Both the position numbers and the translations under genes were made by a program. From positions 1 through 18,757 of the forward strand of contig JBLIOB010000053.1 of NCBI GenBank assembly GCA_047639575.1: a DNA stretch of 18,757 nt, in the 5' to 3' direction. The notes beneath the pieces were generated by a model. The model worked only from the letters and a program-made list of their open reading frames with translations. It ran no database searches and was not told the origin of the DNA. This document shows positions 1 to 10,170 of the stretch, piece by piece (positions within the stretch are counted from its first letter, which is position 1; each line of letters starts with the position of its first letter). This stretch comes from JBLIOB01 sp047639575. Its GTDB lineage: Bacteria > Bacteroidota > Bacteroidia > Flavobacteriales_D > Parvicellaceae.

Positions 1-2153
<2,153 letters not shown>

Positions 2154-2161
2154 TTTAAACA

Positions 2162-2183
2162 GTTATCCCAATAAAGGAATAAC
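2162..2183 (-). other. Imperfect stem-loop just upstream of 23S
   Basis: GTTATCC (2162-2168) and GGAATAAC (2176-2183) are complementary with one bulged base and a short loop. It lies about 10 bases before the 23S 5' end and may take part in 23S leader folding or processing. The matching 3' flank of 23S is outside the window, so no long processing stalk can be checked. Confidence 0.25.
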
Positions 2184-2223
2184 TTATAATGAGTTAATTC
2201 TCAGTTTATTTTTCATCAAAATG

Positions 2224-2235
2224 TCAAAGAACTTA
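2224..2235 (-). promoter_or_regulatory. boxA-like antitermination sequence ahead of 23S
   Basis: The minus-strand sequence TAAGTTCTTTGA occurs here in the spacer before 23S and again, identically over 12 bases, in the leader before 16S (4219-4230). It resembles the E. coli rRNA boxA (TGCTCTTTAACA), the RNA site for NusB/NusE loading that prevents premature termination in rRNA operons. One copy before each large rRNA is the classical arrangement. The antitermination role is inferred from position and similarity. Confidence 0.55.
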
Positions 2236-2272
2236 TTCCATTGATTGATATCACATCAAAATATTGGAAAAG

Positions 2273-2349
<77 letters not shown>

Positions 2350-2360
2350 AAAAGCATAAA

Positions 2361-2378
2361 TGACCAACATTATGGTCA
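2361..2378 (-). other. Small hairpin between the two spacer tRNAs
   Basis: TGACCA (2361-2366) and TGGTCA (2373-2378) form a perfect 6-bp stem with a six-base loop, occupying most of the 39-base gap between tRNA-Ile and tRNA-Ala. It may help separate or present the tRNAs for RNase P and 3'-end processing; that role is inferred from position only. Confidence 0.35.
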
Positions 2379-2385
2379 GGTTGAG

Positions 2386-2459
2386 TAGTCCTGCACAGAT
2401 TTGAACTGTGGACCTCTACATTATCAGTGTAGCGCTCTAACCAACTGAGCTACAGGACT
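2386..2459 (-). tRNA. tRNA-Ile (anticodon GAT)
   Basis: A 74-base minus-strand cloverleaf: acceptor stem AGTCCTG pairs with CAGGACT, discriminator A, D-arm GCTCAGTTGGTTAGAGC, anticodon loop CTGATAA (GAT), T-arm around GGTTCAAATCC-like sequence (CAGTTCAAATCTG). CCA is not encoded. It is the first tRNA in the 16S-23S spacer, as in most bacteria with the Ile-Ala spacer pair. Confidence 0.97.
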
Positions 2460-2529
2460 AAAATAATCCAGCTCGAGTCAGAATGTAAGCACATACTGAG
2501 CTTTTCTGGGATTTATATGAAGTAAGGAG

Positions 2530-2542
2530 GAAATAGTAAGAA
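2530..2542 (-). repeat. 3' arm of probable 16S processing stem
   Basis: GAAATAGTAAGAA (plus strand) is the exact reverse complement of 4187-4199 on the far side of 16S. In the minus-strand precursor the two arms would pair over 13 bp, bringing the ends of the 16S transcript together as in the RNase III stalks of other bacteria. This arm lies about 40 bases past the mature 16S 3' end. Confidence 0.6.
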
Positions 2543-2545
2543 CCA

Positions 2546-2561
2546 TTTCAATTGCTTGAAA
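2546..2561 (-). other. GCAA tetraloop hairpin between 16S 3' end and processing stem
   Basis: TTTCAA (2546-2551), TTGC, TTGAAA (2556-2561): in the minus-strand RNA this is a perfect 6-bp stem closed by GCAA, a GNRA-type loop. It lies between the mature 16S 3' end (about 2583) and the 13-base processing arm, so it would sit at the base of the 16S stalk. Its function is not known from the sequence. Confidence 0.4.
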
Positions 2562-2582
2562 CAGGAGAGAAACGAGTTCTCT

Positions 2583-4107
<1,525 letters not shown>

Positions 4108-4152
4108 TAGTTATGATCTTGTATTTCTGGCTCGTTTTTCTCATCAGAATTG

Positions 4153-4172
4153 ATCTCGAATAAATTCGAGAT
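4153..4172 (-). other. Leader stem-loop upstream of 16S
   Basis: ATCTCGAA (4153-4160), loop TAAA, TTCGAGAT (4165-4172): a perfect 8-bp hairpin in the 16S leader, between the mature 5' end and the processing arm at 4187-4199. There is no T-run after it in the direction of transcription, so it is not a terminator; a role in leader folding or 16S maturation is more likely. Confidence 0.45.
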
Positions 4173-4186
4173 GGGATTCTTTCGAT

Positions 4187-4199
4187 TTCTTACTATTTC
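4187..4199 (-). repeat. 5' arm of probable 16S processing stem
   Basis: TTCTTACTATTTC (plus strand) is the exact reverse complement of 2530-2542 beyond the 16S 3' end. It lies about 80 bases before the mature 5' end. Pairing of the two arms in the precursor would form a 13-bp stem that could be the double-strand cleavage site releasing pre-16S. Confidence 0.6.
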
Positions 4200-4218
4200 T
4201 TACCTAAACTTCAATAAT

Positions 4219-4230
4219 TCAAAGAACTTA
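4219..4230 (-). promoter_or_regulatory. boxA-like antitermination sequence in the 16S leader
   Basis: Minus-strand TAAGTTCTTTGA, identical to the copy ahead of 23S at 2224-2235. It lies downstream of all three promoters and upstream of the 16S processing arm, where a boxA should be so that every transcript carries it. Confidence 0.55.
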
Positions 4231-4292
4231 ATCTTAATTTCATTGTGCTTCACAGCACCTTAATTTTTTATGCCCTCTCGTTTAAGGGACGG

Positions 4293-4322
4293 CAAAGGTA
4301 AAAACTTTTTCAAAACCTCCAA
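4293..4322 (-). promoter_or_regulatory. rRNA promoter P1 (closest to 16S)
   Basis: Read on the minus strand: TTG (4322-4320, TTTG if extended by one base), 19-bp spacer, TACCTTTG (4300-4293). This is the Bacteroidota primary-sigma consensus TTTG / TAnnTTTG. Transcription would start near 4286, giving a leader of about 180 bases that includes boxA and the processing arm. Confidence 0.7.
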
Positions 4323-4386
4323 ACAAATGTTTAAAAAGTTTTGATGGATTTACCTTTTGAAAACCTCTTATCGTTTTAAGAGGCTG

Positions 4387-4416
4387 CAAATTTAACTACA
4401 CTTTTTGATCCTGCAA
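4387..4416 (-). promoter_or_regulatory. rRNA promoter P2
   Basis: Minus strand: TTG (4416-4414), 19-bp spacer, TAAATTTG (4394-4387), a full match to the Bacteroidota -33/-7 consensus. Directly upstream (4418-4450) is a strongly A/T-rich stretch with runs of seven T and eight A that could act as an UP-type element. It lies 94 bp upstream of P1. Confidence 0.75.
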
Positions 4417-4491
4417 GTTTTTTTCGAAAAAAAATAAAATTATTTTTCTCTACTCAAAATTGAAATGCAAATACCGTTGTAAAAGCGGTTG

Positions 4492-4521
4492 CAAATGTAG
4501 ATTGAATTATGAGTTCTCCAA
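4492..4521 (-). promoter_or_regulatory. rRNA promoter P3 (most distal)
   Basis: Minus strand: TTG (4521-4519, TTTG if extended), 19-bp spacer, TACATTTG (4499-4492). It lies 105 bp upstream of P2 and about 65 bp from the end of the upstream dehydrogenase gene, with A/T-rich DNA in between. All three rRNA promoters share the same 19-bp spacing. Apart from the three promoters, boxA and stems listed here, I see nothing in the 4108-4586 gap. Confidence 0.7.
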
Positions 4522-4586
4522 ACGAAACAACAATAAAAATGAAAGTTTTTTTCACCACTCAACATAAACCGCTGGTAACTGGTGTT

Positions 4587-5258
4587 TTAAGGGTTTGACA
4601 TTGACACAGAAATAGTCTTCCCATTAATAAACTCATGGCCATTTAATGCGAAACCAGTAATGTACTCTGCTATTTTCTTAGCACTTATTGGCGCCTGATA
4701 TCCTGGAAATGCCTTTTCTAACATTTCAGTTTGTACAGCACCAAGTGCTAAACTGTTAAAAGATATCTGATTTTTATATTCTTCTGCAAGACATTCAGCA
4801 AGGCAAGACAACGAACTTTTACTAGAACTATACGCACTTAATCCCGGAAATTTAGAAGATCCTGTCACTCCTCCGATACTTCCAATACATAATACGTGGC
4901 TTTTTTTAGCATTTTTAAGTACGGGAATAAACATTTTTGTCATCAGAAAAGGAGCGAAAACATTTACCTTATATATATAGGTCAATTCGTTTTCTGTAAT
5001 TTCTTCGAACGGTTTATTAATAAGTGCTCCTGCATTAAGAATTAATACGTCCAGTTTATCAATCTTGAACTCGGCCAAATTTGAAACTAATTGATTCAGA
5101 TCAGACGTAATATCAAATTCAATAGGTATTAAATTATCGGATGCTTTCAACTTAGAAATGTCTCTTGAAATTGCAAACACTTTATTTTTTTCAGCTAATC
5201 GAATAGCCACTTCTTTTCCTATACCTTTTCCGGCACCGGTGATTATAATTGTCTTCAT
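4587..5258 (-). CDS. SDR-family short-chain dehydrogenase/reductase
   Basis: A 223-residue classical short-chain dehydrogenase: one Rossmann domain that uses NAD(P)H to oxidise or reduce an alcohol or carbonyl on an unknown substrate. Visible motifs are the dinucleotide loop TGAGKGIG (residues 7-14), NAG at 75-77, the structural Asn near 99, a Ser at 127, and the catalytic YxxxK (Tyr143, Lys147). It is a little shorter than the usual ~250 residues, mainly at the C-terminus. The start is ATG with no clear SD. It lies downstream of the protease gene on the same strand and runs towards the rRNA promoters with no convincing terminator between. Substrate cannot be told from sequence. Confidence 0.9.
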   Translation of the reverse strand: MKTIIITGAGKGIGKEVAIRLAEKNKVFAISRDISKLKASDNLIPIEFDITSDLNQLVSNLAEFKIDKLDVLILNAGALINKPFEEITENELTYIYKVNVFAPFLMTKMFIPVLKNAKKSHVLCIGSIGGVTGSSKFPGLSAYSSSKSSLSCLAECLAEEYKNQISFNSLALGAVQTEMLEKAFPGYQAPISAKKIAEYITGFALNGHEFINGKTISVSMSNP

Positions 5259-5306
5259 GATGGTAGTTACTCAGTTGAGTTAAACTAATAGATAAGAACA
5301 ACTAAT

Positions 5307-5322
5307 AAAAAGCTCAGCGAGC
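5307..5322 (-). terminator. Possible short terminator after the protease gene
   Basis: On the minus strand GCTC-GCT-GAGC (5322-5312) forms a 4-bp GC-rich hairpin followed immediately by TTTTT (5311-5307). The stem is short, so it is at best a weak intrinsic terminator between the protease and the dehydrogenase. Confidence 0.3.
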
Positions 5323-5351
5323 GAATTACTTAACTCACTCACTGGAACAAT

Positions 5352-7634
5352 TTATAGTTTCTCGATTTTCTTAGTAATTGTATAGCTGTTATAAGACAAC
5401 TGTATAAGGTACAAGCCTGATGCTACATTATCCAGTTCCATTCTTGTATTACCAGAACTAATTTTCTTAGTTGCAATTATCTTACCTGTTAAGTCAGTTA
5501 ATACAAGCGAAACGTTAGATGCATTAAAAGGAACTAGAATGTTAAGTTCTGAATTCGTTGGATTAGGATAGAAAGAAACACTATTTAATGGATTTAATTC
5601 ATCCACACTATTCGACCCAACACAAAAGTCATGAGTTGTACCTGACCCAAAATCCGCTATTGGCATCGTAACTACCGCAGTGCTGGCATCATTGTCTACA
5701 ACCTCATAATCTCCATCAACAGTACATGTGCTGATACCGTTTCCGGCTAATCCATCTCCATAGCTATCGTCAATATGGAAAGTGTAACAGCCGTCTGGCA
5801 AACAGAAATTAGAATTTTCACTTCCTCCAACTATAGGCACATTAGTATAGGGCCCGCCACTAACGTATGTATCTCCAGTTGTTTGCTCCGTTATGTACCA
5901 AGTAGTTTCACTACCCCAGCAATCTGTAGTGATATTTACATCTACATTAATGTTACCGATAATAAATGTGGTTGACCCTGCATCATTTGAACCATCCGTG
6001 TCAGCCGTAGCATTTGGATTGTTTGTGGATACATTTAACGTGTGGCCACCAGGAGAAACTGCTATTGTAGGTAATATAACTGTAGTATTTGAACCAGAAG
6101 CCAATGTCCCAGTCCAATTAAATGTTGAGCTTGCTCCCCCATCAATATCATAGTTAATATCTACGCTAGACAACGTATTGGCTCCATAATTTCTCAAAGT
6201 AATTGATGGATCGATGGTCGTACCACACGATAATCCAGCAGGATCGACCACAGAGGAAATACCTGCGTCATCGTTGGTTGTTGCACCACAAGGATCGAAT
6301 CCATTGTTAGTAGTGGCTCCAGAACCTGTTGGATCTAACCAATTGCTTAATCTTGTGGAAGCGGAACCTCCACCAGTCCAAGAAACACCAACTCTACCAT
6401 AATAATCATATTGACCATTATTAGAAGTTCCTGAACACGCTGCGGCACCTCCATACAACTGTCCTATTATTCTACCATTTTGGTCAAACAAAGGAGAACC
6501 TGAAGAACCTGGTTCAGTAACACCTTGCTCCCATTCATCAATATACCATACTTGCGCACCTGCTGCGGAATTTTTATAAGGAGCGTTGTCTTCTCTGCAA
6601 ATTTTCATAATATCTCCTGATGGATGATGAATACCAGTTGCTGCAGTAACGGTTGTTGCATCTGAATTATCCCATCCAGCATAAAACGGAGTGTACGTGC
6701 AAGGGGGTGATGAATTCAATTCTAACAATCCCATATCGCTACCCGCACTGTTTGCTCTTAATGAACATCCATTAATCTCATCATAACTTCCTGCGACATC
6801 TGTACTATTTGCAGTAGTGGCACAAGAAGGGTTTGGGCTAATCCAATTAAATCTAAAATTCCAAGATGCGCTGAAACCACAGTGATTTGCTGTTAGAAAA
6901 TAAGGAGTTTCATCGTTTGAAGTATTATTAATCAAAGCTCCAGTACAAATACCGCTTGTAGTAAGTATCATAGCAACTGAGTTTATTTGATCTTCCCAGC
7001 CTATTCCTAATGGACATCCAACATCAATATTGCAATCTCCTGAGGAATTCAGGGCTTTTTCAGTTTCATTATAAAATAATTTGACCTCACGATATCCATG
7101 AACTACAATATCTAAATTTAATTCACCCTGACCGGCCACTGCAGCTGGCTCAAAATATTCTATAATAATGTTATCCCCATCAATTATGGCAGAACCCAAT
7201 ACTTGTGCTTCATTGTTGTTTTTAGAGGTATATGCGTTATGATGATAATGTTTATCAGTAGGATACATCATTAAATATGAACCTTCTGGTAAGTTAAACT
7301 TATCAAATACAAAGTTTTGACTGGTGGCACCAGGAGTCGAAATATTTAATCTCCAAAGTCGATCTCCGTTTGGCATCGTAAACCAAGTCCCAGAATCATC
7401 AATTCCAAGATCTACATCATATTCATGCCCGAATTTCCATGGACCAATTTTATTAGCATCGTTAATAGAGTCTTCGAACTGCGTAAGACCTAAATCAAAC
7501 CCAGGCATCGTTACTTTATCGGCTAATTTTGGAATCTTAGCATTCCATCCAATAGGATTTCCTATATCAACAGTTTGCGAGAAAGCTAGGTTTCCTAGTA
7601 AGATTGTGGCTAAAAGAGTAAATATTTTTTTCAT
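5352..7634 (-). CDS. Secreted lysyl-endopeptidase-like serine protease with T9SS sorting domain
   Basis: A 760-residue exported protease. Residues 1-20 are a Sec signal peptide ending AFSQ. About 200-425 is a trypsin-fold domain like Achromobacter/Lysobacter lysyl endopeptidase: His251 (TANHC), probable Asp300 (GSDMGLLEL) and Ser378 in VTEPGSSGSP, followed by GQLYGG. Asp410 in YDYYGRV aligns, from my memory of the family, with the S1-pocket Asp225 that gives lysine specificity. Residues ~455-560 look like a CARDB/Ig-like domain, ~565-670 a Cys-containing beta domain (CYTFHIDDSYGDG), and ~685-760 a Por-type sorting domain (FYPNPT ... GLYLIQL ... KKIEKL). The last directs outer-membrane export by T9SS and surface attachment or release. 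Likely role is extracellular protein digestion; Lys specificity is inferred. Confidence 0.93.
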   Translation of the reverse strand: MKKIFTLLATILLGNLAFSQTVDIGNPIGWNAKIPKLADKVTMPGFDLGLTQFEDSINDANKIGPWKFGHEYDVDLGIDDSGTWFTMPNGDRLWRLNISTPGATSQNFVFDKFNLPEGSYLMMYPTDKHYHHNAYTSKNNNEAQVLGSAIIDGDNIIIEYFEPAAVAGQGELNLDIVVHGYREVKLFYNETEKALNSSGDCNIDVGCPLGIGWEDQINSVAMILTTSGICTGALINNTSNDETPYFLTANHCGFSASWNFRFNWISPNPSCATTANSTDVAGSYDEINGCSLRANSAGSDMGLLELNSSPPCTYTPFYAGWDNSDATTVTAATGIHHPSGDIMKICREDNAPYKNSAAGAQVWYIDEWEQGVTEPGSSGSPLFDQNGRIIGQLYGGAAACSGTSNNGQYDYYGRVGVSWTGGGSASTRLSNWLDPTGSGATTNNGFDPCGATTNDDAGISSVVDPAGLSCGTTIDPSITLRNYGANTLSSVDINYDIDGGASSTFNWTGTLASGSNTTVILPTIAVSPGGHTLNVSTNNPNATADTDGSNDAGSTTFIIGNINVDVNITTDCWGSETTWYITEQTTGDTYVSGGPYTNVPIVGGSENSNFCLPDGCYTFHIDDSYGDGLAGNGISTCTVDGDYEVVDNDASTAVVTMPIADFGSGTTHDFCVGSNSVDELNPLNSVSFYPNPTNSELNILVPFNASNVSLVLTDLTGKIIATKKISSGNTRMELDNVASGLYLIQLSYNSYTITKKIEKL

Positions 7635-7704
7635 ATGTCAAGTTTTCAGGGCTTAATATAGCCAATCAAATTGAAAAAAAGTGACACAAAAATGACGGAT
7701 TCTT

Positions 7705-8763
7705 TTAACCCTGATCCATATCAATTACAATAGAATCACTTGTAGGGTGCGATTGACATGTTAATATATACCCTTCTTCTAGTTCGGAATCTGATAAACT
7801 AAAGTTTGCATCTAAAGAGACTGAACCTTCCTTCACTTTAGCCTTGCACGTACAGCAAACGGCACCTTTACAAGAATACGGAGCATCATACCCAGCGTCA
7901 AGCACCTGATCTAATACGCTATCACCTTTTCTATCTAGATCTAACGAAATTTCTTCACCATCTAGTATAATTTTAGCCTTCGTGATGCCTTTCCCTGCTT
8001 TTTCTGGTTTAGTTTTTTTAACAGCAGGAACTGCAACAAAAAGTTCAAAATGAACTTTTTCATCTGGTACACCGAATTCCTTTAGCACTTCTCGTGCGTT
8101 TTCGATAACTTGACTTGGACCACAAATATAGAAACCATCGGCTTTAAGCAGATCTAGATCAGATTTTATCAAGTCTCTGATTACTTCCTTAGTGAATTGA
8201 CTATCTCCTTGTTCAGTATAATAATAGGTCGCGTTTATTTTGTCACTTATTAAAGCATCAATGTCTGCTTTAAACATAGAAGAATCTACCGTATTGTTAC
8301 CATAATAGAGCTTATAAGTTCCTCCGGACTTTGCAGTTTTCAAGATTTGGGACATTACAGGTGTGATTCCTGATCCAGCGGCAATTGAAACGAAATTTCC
8401 TGAAGCATTATCCAGTTTGAAATTACCTGTTGGCTTCATAACCTCCAAGGCATCCCCCACTTTAACTTGATCAGGAAGATAGTTAGACATCAATCCATTT
8501 TTGACCTTTTTCACCCCGATCTTAAGAATCTTATCATCTTCAGCGGAACAAATTGAATATGAACGTCTTATTTCTGCGCCATTAATTTGGGCAATTAGCG
8601 TAATATATTGACCTGCGATAAAAGAAAATTCAGACTTTAAGTCATCGGGAATTTTAAACCCAATAGAAATAGACTCTTTTGTTACCGCATTTATCTCAGC
8701 TACTGTTAAAGAAATAGTGTGCTTTGATTTACCATCCTTTTTCTTTCGACCAAATAATCCCAT
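7705..8763 (-). CDS. PaaE-like FAD/[2Fe-2S] oxidoreductase (paralogue 1)
   Basis: A 352-residue reductase that would move electrons from NAD(P)H through FAD to a plant-type [2Fe-2S] cluster. Order: FAD domain with RRSYS (66-70), NAD(P)-binding domain with AGSGITP (129-135) and CGP (214-216), and a C-terminal ferredoxin domain with cluster ligands Cys298, Cys303, Cys306 and Cys336. This is the domain order of PaaE. It differs from the adjacent paralogue by a basic N-terminal extension (GRKKKDGKSK), a Lys/Pro/Gly-rich linker at 247-261 and lack of the GRI segment. A TATATTTG -7-like element (8790-8783) precedes it, with no good -33. It may serve the phenylacetyl-CoA epoxidase or another oxygenase; function is less certain than for its neighbour. 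Confidence 0.85.
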   Translation of the reverse strand: MGLFGRKKKDGKSKHTISLTVAEINAVTKESISIGFKIPDDLKSEFSFIAGQYITLIAQINGAEIRRSYSICSAEDDKILKIGVKKVKNGLMSNYLPDQVKVGDALEVMKPTGNFKLDNASGNFVSIAAGSGITPVMSQILKTAKSGGTYKLYYGNNTVDSSMFKADIDALISDKINATYYYTEQGDSQFTKEVIRDLIKSDLDLLKADGFYICGPSQVIENAREVLKEFGVPDEKVHFELFVAVPAVKKTKPEKAGKGITKAKIILDGEEISLDLDRKGDSVLDQVLDAGYDAPYSCKGAVCCTCKAKVKEGSVSLDANFSLSDSELEEGYILTCQSHPTSDSIVIDMDQG

Positions 8764-8851
8764 TCATTACTATTTTAGGATGCAAATATAAATTCAAAAG
8801 TGAGCGAAAAGAATTTCTTTTTAATTATTACCGAATAAGAGGCTTCGGCTG

Positions 8852-9913
8852 TTAACTATTAATATCATAATTGACAACGACATTATCAGATATAGGAACA
8901 CATTGGCATGTAAGAACAAAGCCATTTTCCACTTCATAATCTTCTAAGCCGTAATTAACTTTCATGTGTACTTCTCCTTCAATAACTTTGGCTTTACACG
9001 TACAGCAAACACCACCTTTACAAGCAAACGGAACATCTGCGCCAGCATCCATCGCAGCATCAAGAATACTATCAAATTGAGAAGTCATTGTAAATTCGTA
9101 TTCGTCATCATCAATAATTACAGTCATTTCTGCGTCCTGTCTTTTAGGGCCAATTGCCAGCTTGTCATTTTCAGTTATAACTGGAGTCGTAAAAAGTTCG
9201 AAGTGAATATTTGATTTTTTCACTCCCTCTTCTTCCAATTGGTCAGAAACTTGGAAAATCATTTCCTCTGGTCCGCAAATAAATGCCGAGTCAATTTGCT
9301 TATAGTCTATTAAAATCTGTCCTAGAGAAACAATTCTTTCTTTATTGATCCTACCTTTATGCTCGGCTGCATCATTTTCGCTAAAAACGTTAATCAATTT
9401 AAAACGTTCTGCGTATTGATTCAGTAACTGGTCAAGTTGATCTTTAAAAATGACCGATTCTTCATTTTTGTTACCGTATAGGACAATTACGCTCCCTTGA
9501 CCTTCTTCAAGGATTGATTTGGCAATTGATAACAGCGGGGTTATTCCACTTCCAGCGGCCACCAATAAATAATTTTTGATTTCGCTACCAATATTTATTG
9601 GACAGAATGAACCATCAGGTTCCATTACTTCCAACTTATCACCAGATTTTAAACTTTGGTTTGCAAAAGTTGAAAATAATCCGTCTGCTATTTGCTTAAC
9701 AGCAACACGAACTAAATCTTCTGACTTACTTGAACAAATAGAATATGATCTTCTAATTTCTGCACCTGCAATCTCTTTTTTAAAGGTTAGGTACTGACCC
9801 GGAATAAATTCAAATTCTGTTTTAAGATTATCTGGAATCTTAAAAGCTATTGAAACAGTATTAGCAGTTTCTTTTCTTACCTCTTCTACCAACAACTCAT
9901 GAAACCTTCCCAT
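8852..9913 (-). CDS. paaE: Phenylacetyl-CoA epoxidase reductase subunit PaaE (paralogue 2)
   Basis: A 353-residue NAD(P)H-dependent reductase expected to feed electrons to the di-iron epoxidase PaaABC that attacks the ring of phenylacetyl-CoA. FAD motif RRSYS (54-58), nucleotide motif AGSGITP (120-126), CGP (213-215), and a C-terminal plant-type ferredoxin with Cys298, Cys303, Cys306 (spacing C-x4-C-x2-C) and Cys336. The KGRINKERI segment (186-194) and the FSEN sequence before it resemble canonical PaaE better than the downstream paralogue does. It is divergent from paaD-paaG-paaH across a 257-bp region, which supports the pathway assignment. Two -7-like elements lie upstream (CAAATTTA at 9918, CAAATATA at 9930) but neither has a well spaced -33. 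Confidence 0.85.
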   Translation of the reverse strand: MGRFHELLVEEVRKETANTVSIAFKIPDNLKTEFEFIPGQYLTFKKEIAGAEIRRSYSICSSKSEDLVRVAVKQIADGLFSTFANQSLKSGDKLEVMEPDGSFCPINIGSEIKNYLLVAAGSGITPLLSIAKSILEEGQGSVIVLYGNKNEESVIFKDQLDQLLNQYAERFKLINVFSENDAAEHKGRINKERIVSLGQILIDYKQIDSAFICGPEEMIFQVSDQLEEEGVKKSNIHFELFTTPVITENDKLAIGPKRQDAEMTVIIDDDEYEFTMTSQFDSILDAAMDAGADVPFACKGGVCCTCKAKVIEGEVHMKVNYGLEDYEVENGFVLTCQCVPISDNVVVNYDINS

Positions 9914-9957
9914 CCTACAAATTTAGCCTCAAATATAACACAAATGACTCAGTGCTT

Positions 9958-10020
9958 TATATGGCAAATAATGATAATCACCTTTTTATGTTTGGCTTTG
10001 CTTATTATATGCCAAATAAT
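9958..10020. repeat. Pair of operator-like direct repeats between paaE and paaD
   Basis: TATATGGCAAATAAT (9958-9972) and TATATGCCAAATAAT (10006-10020) match at 14 of 15 positions, 48 bp apart; both are preceded by TGCTT. TTTGGC (9991-9996) and GCCAAA (10011-10016) add an inverted element. Repeated sites in a divergent catabolic promoter suggest binding of a regulator, but none is encoded in this window. Confidence 0.45.
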
Positions 10021-10099
10021 TTTACTGTGTAATAGGTTTAATCCATATTGAATTTGCTTTACCAACAATCATTTTAGTTTCCTCAGCTCATTTTTTATG

Positions 10100-10107
10100 T
10101 AGATTTG
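10100..10107 (+). promoter_or_regulatory. Probable -7 element for paaDGH
   Basis: TAGATTTG fits the Bacteroidota -7 consensus TAnnTTTG. At the expected 19-bp distance upstream the bases are TTT rather than TTG, so the -33 is imperfect. A start near 10114 would give a ~57-base leader before paaD. Confidence 0.4.
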
Positions 10108-10119
10108 TATAAGACCAAA

Positions 10120-10136
10120 CCCCTACTACACAGGGG
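10120..10136 (+). other. Hairpin in the paaD leader
   Basis: CCCCT-ACTACAC-AGGGG is a 5-bp GC-rich stem with a seven-base loop, lying just after the predicted start of the paaDGH transcript and about 35 bases before the paaD ATG. It has no T-run, so it is not a terminator; it could stabilise the 5' end of the mRNA. Confidence 0.35.
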
Positions 10137-10170
10137 ACAATATCAGATCAAATCAAGTTAGTTAACAACA

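Noticed and set aside
4272..4292. GCCCTCTCGTTTAAGGGACGGC as a leader hairpin
   Set aside because: Only a 4-bp CCCT/AGGG stem with a long loop; too weak to list as a structure.
4556..4582. Possible terminator after the dehydrogenase gene
   Set aside because: CTGG-TAA-CTGG is a direct repeat rather than a palindrome; the best hairpin has bulges and no T-run.
5775..7656. Plus-strand open frames opposite the protease gene (up to 110 codons)
   Set aside because: They are antisense shadows of a well supported 760-residue protease with signal peptide, catalytic triad and sorting domain.
8966..9797. Plus-strand frames opposite the paaE gene
   Set aside because: Antisense to a gene with all cofactor motifs; the predicted peptides have no recognisable features.
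9914..10170. Remnants of paaABC or a regulator gene between paaE and paaD
   Set aside because: The region is A/T-rich, has frequent stops in all frames and shows no recognisable fragment; only operator-like repeats and promoter elements can be supported.
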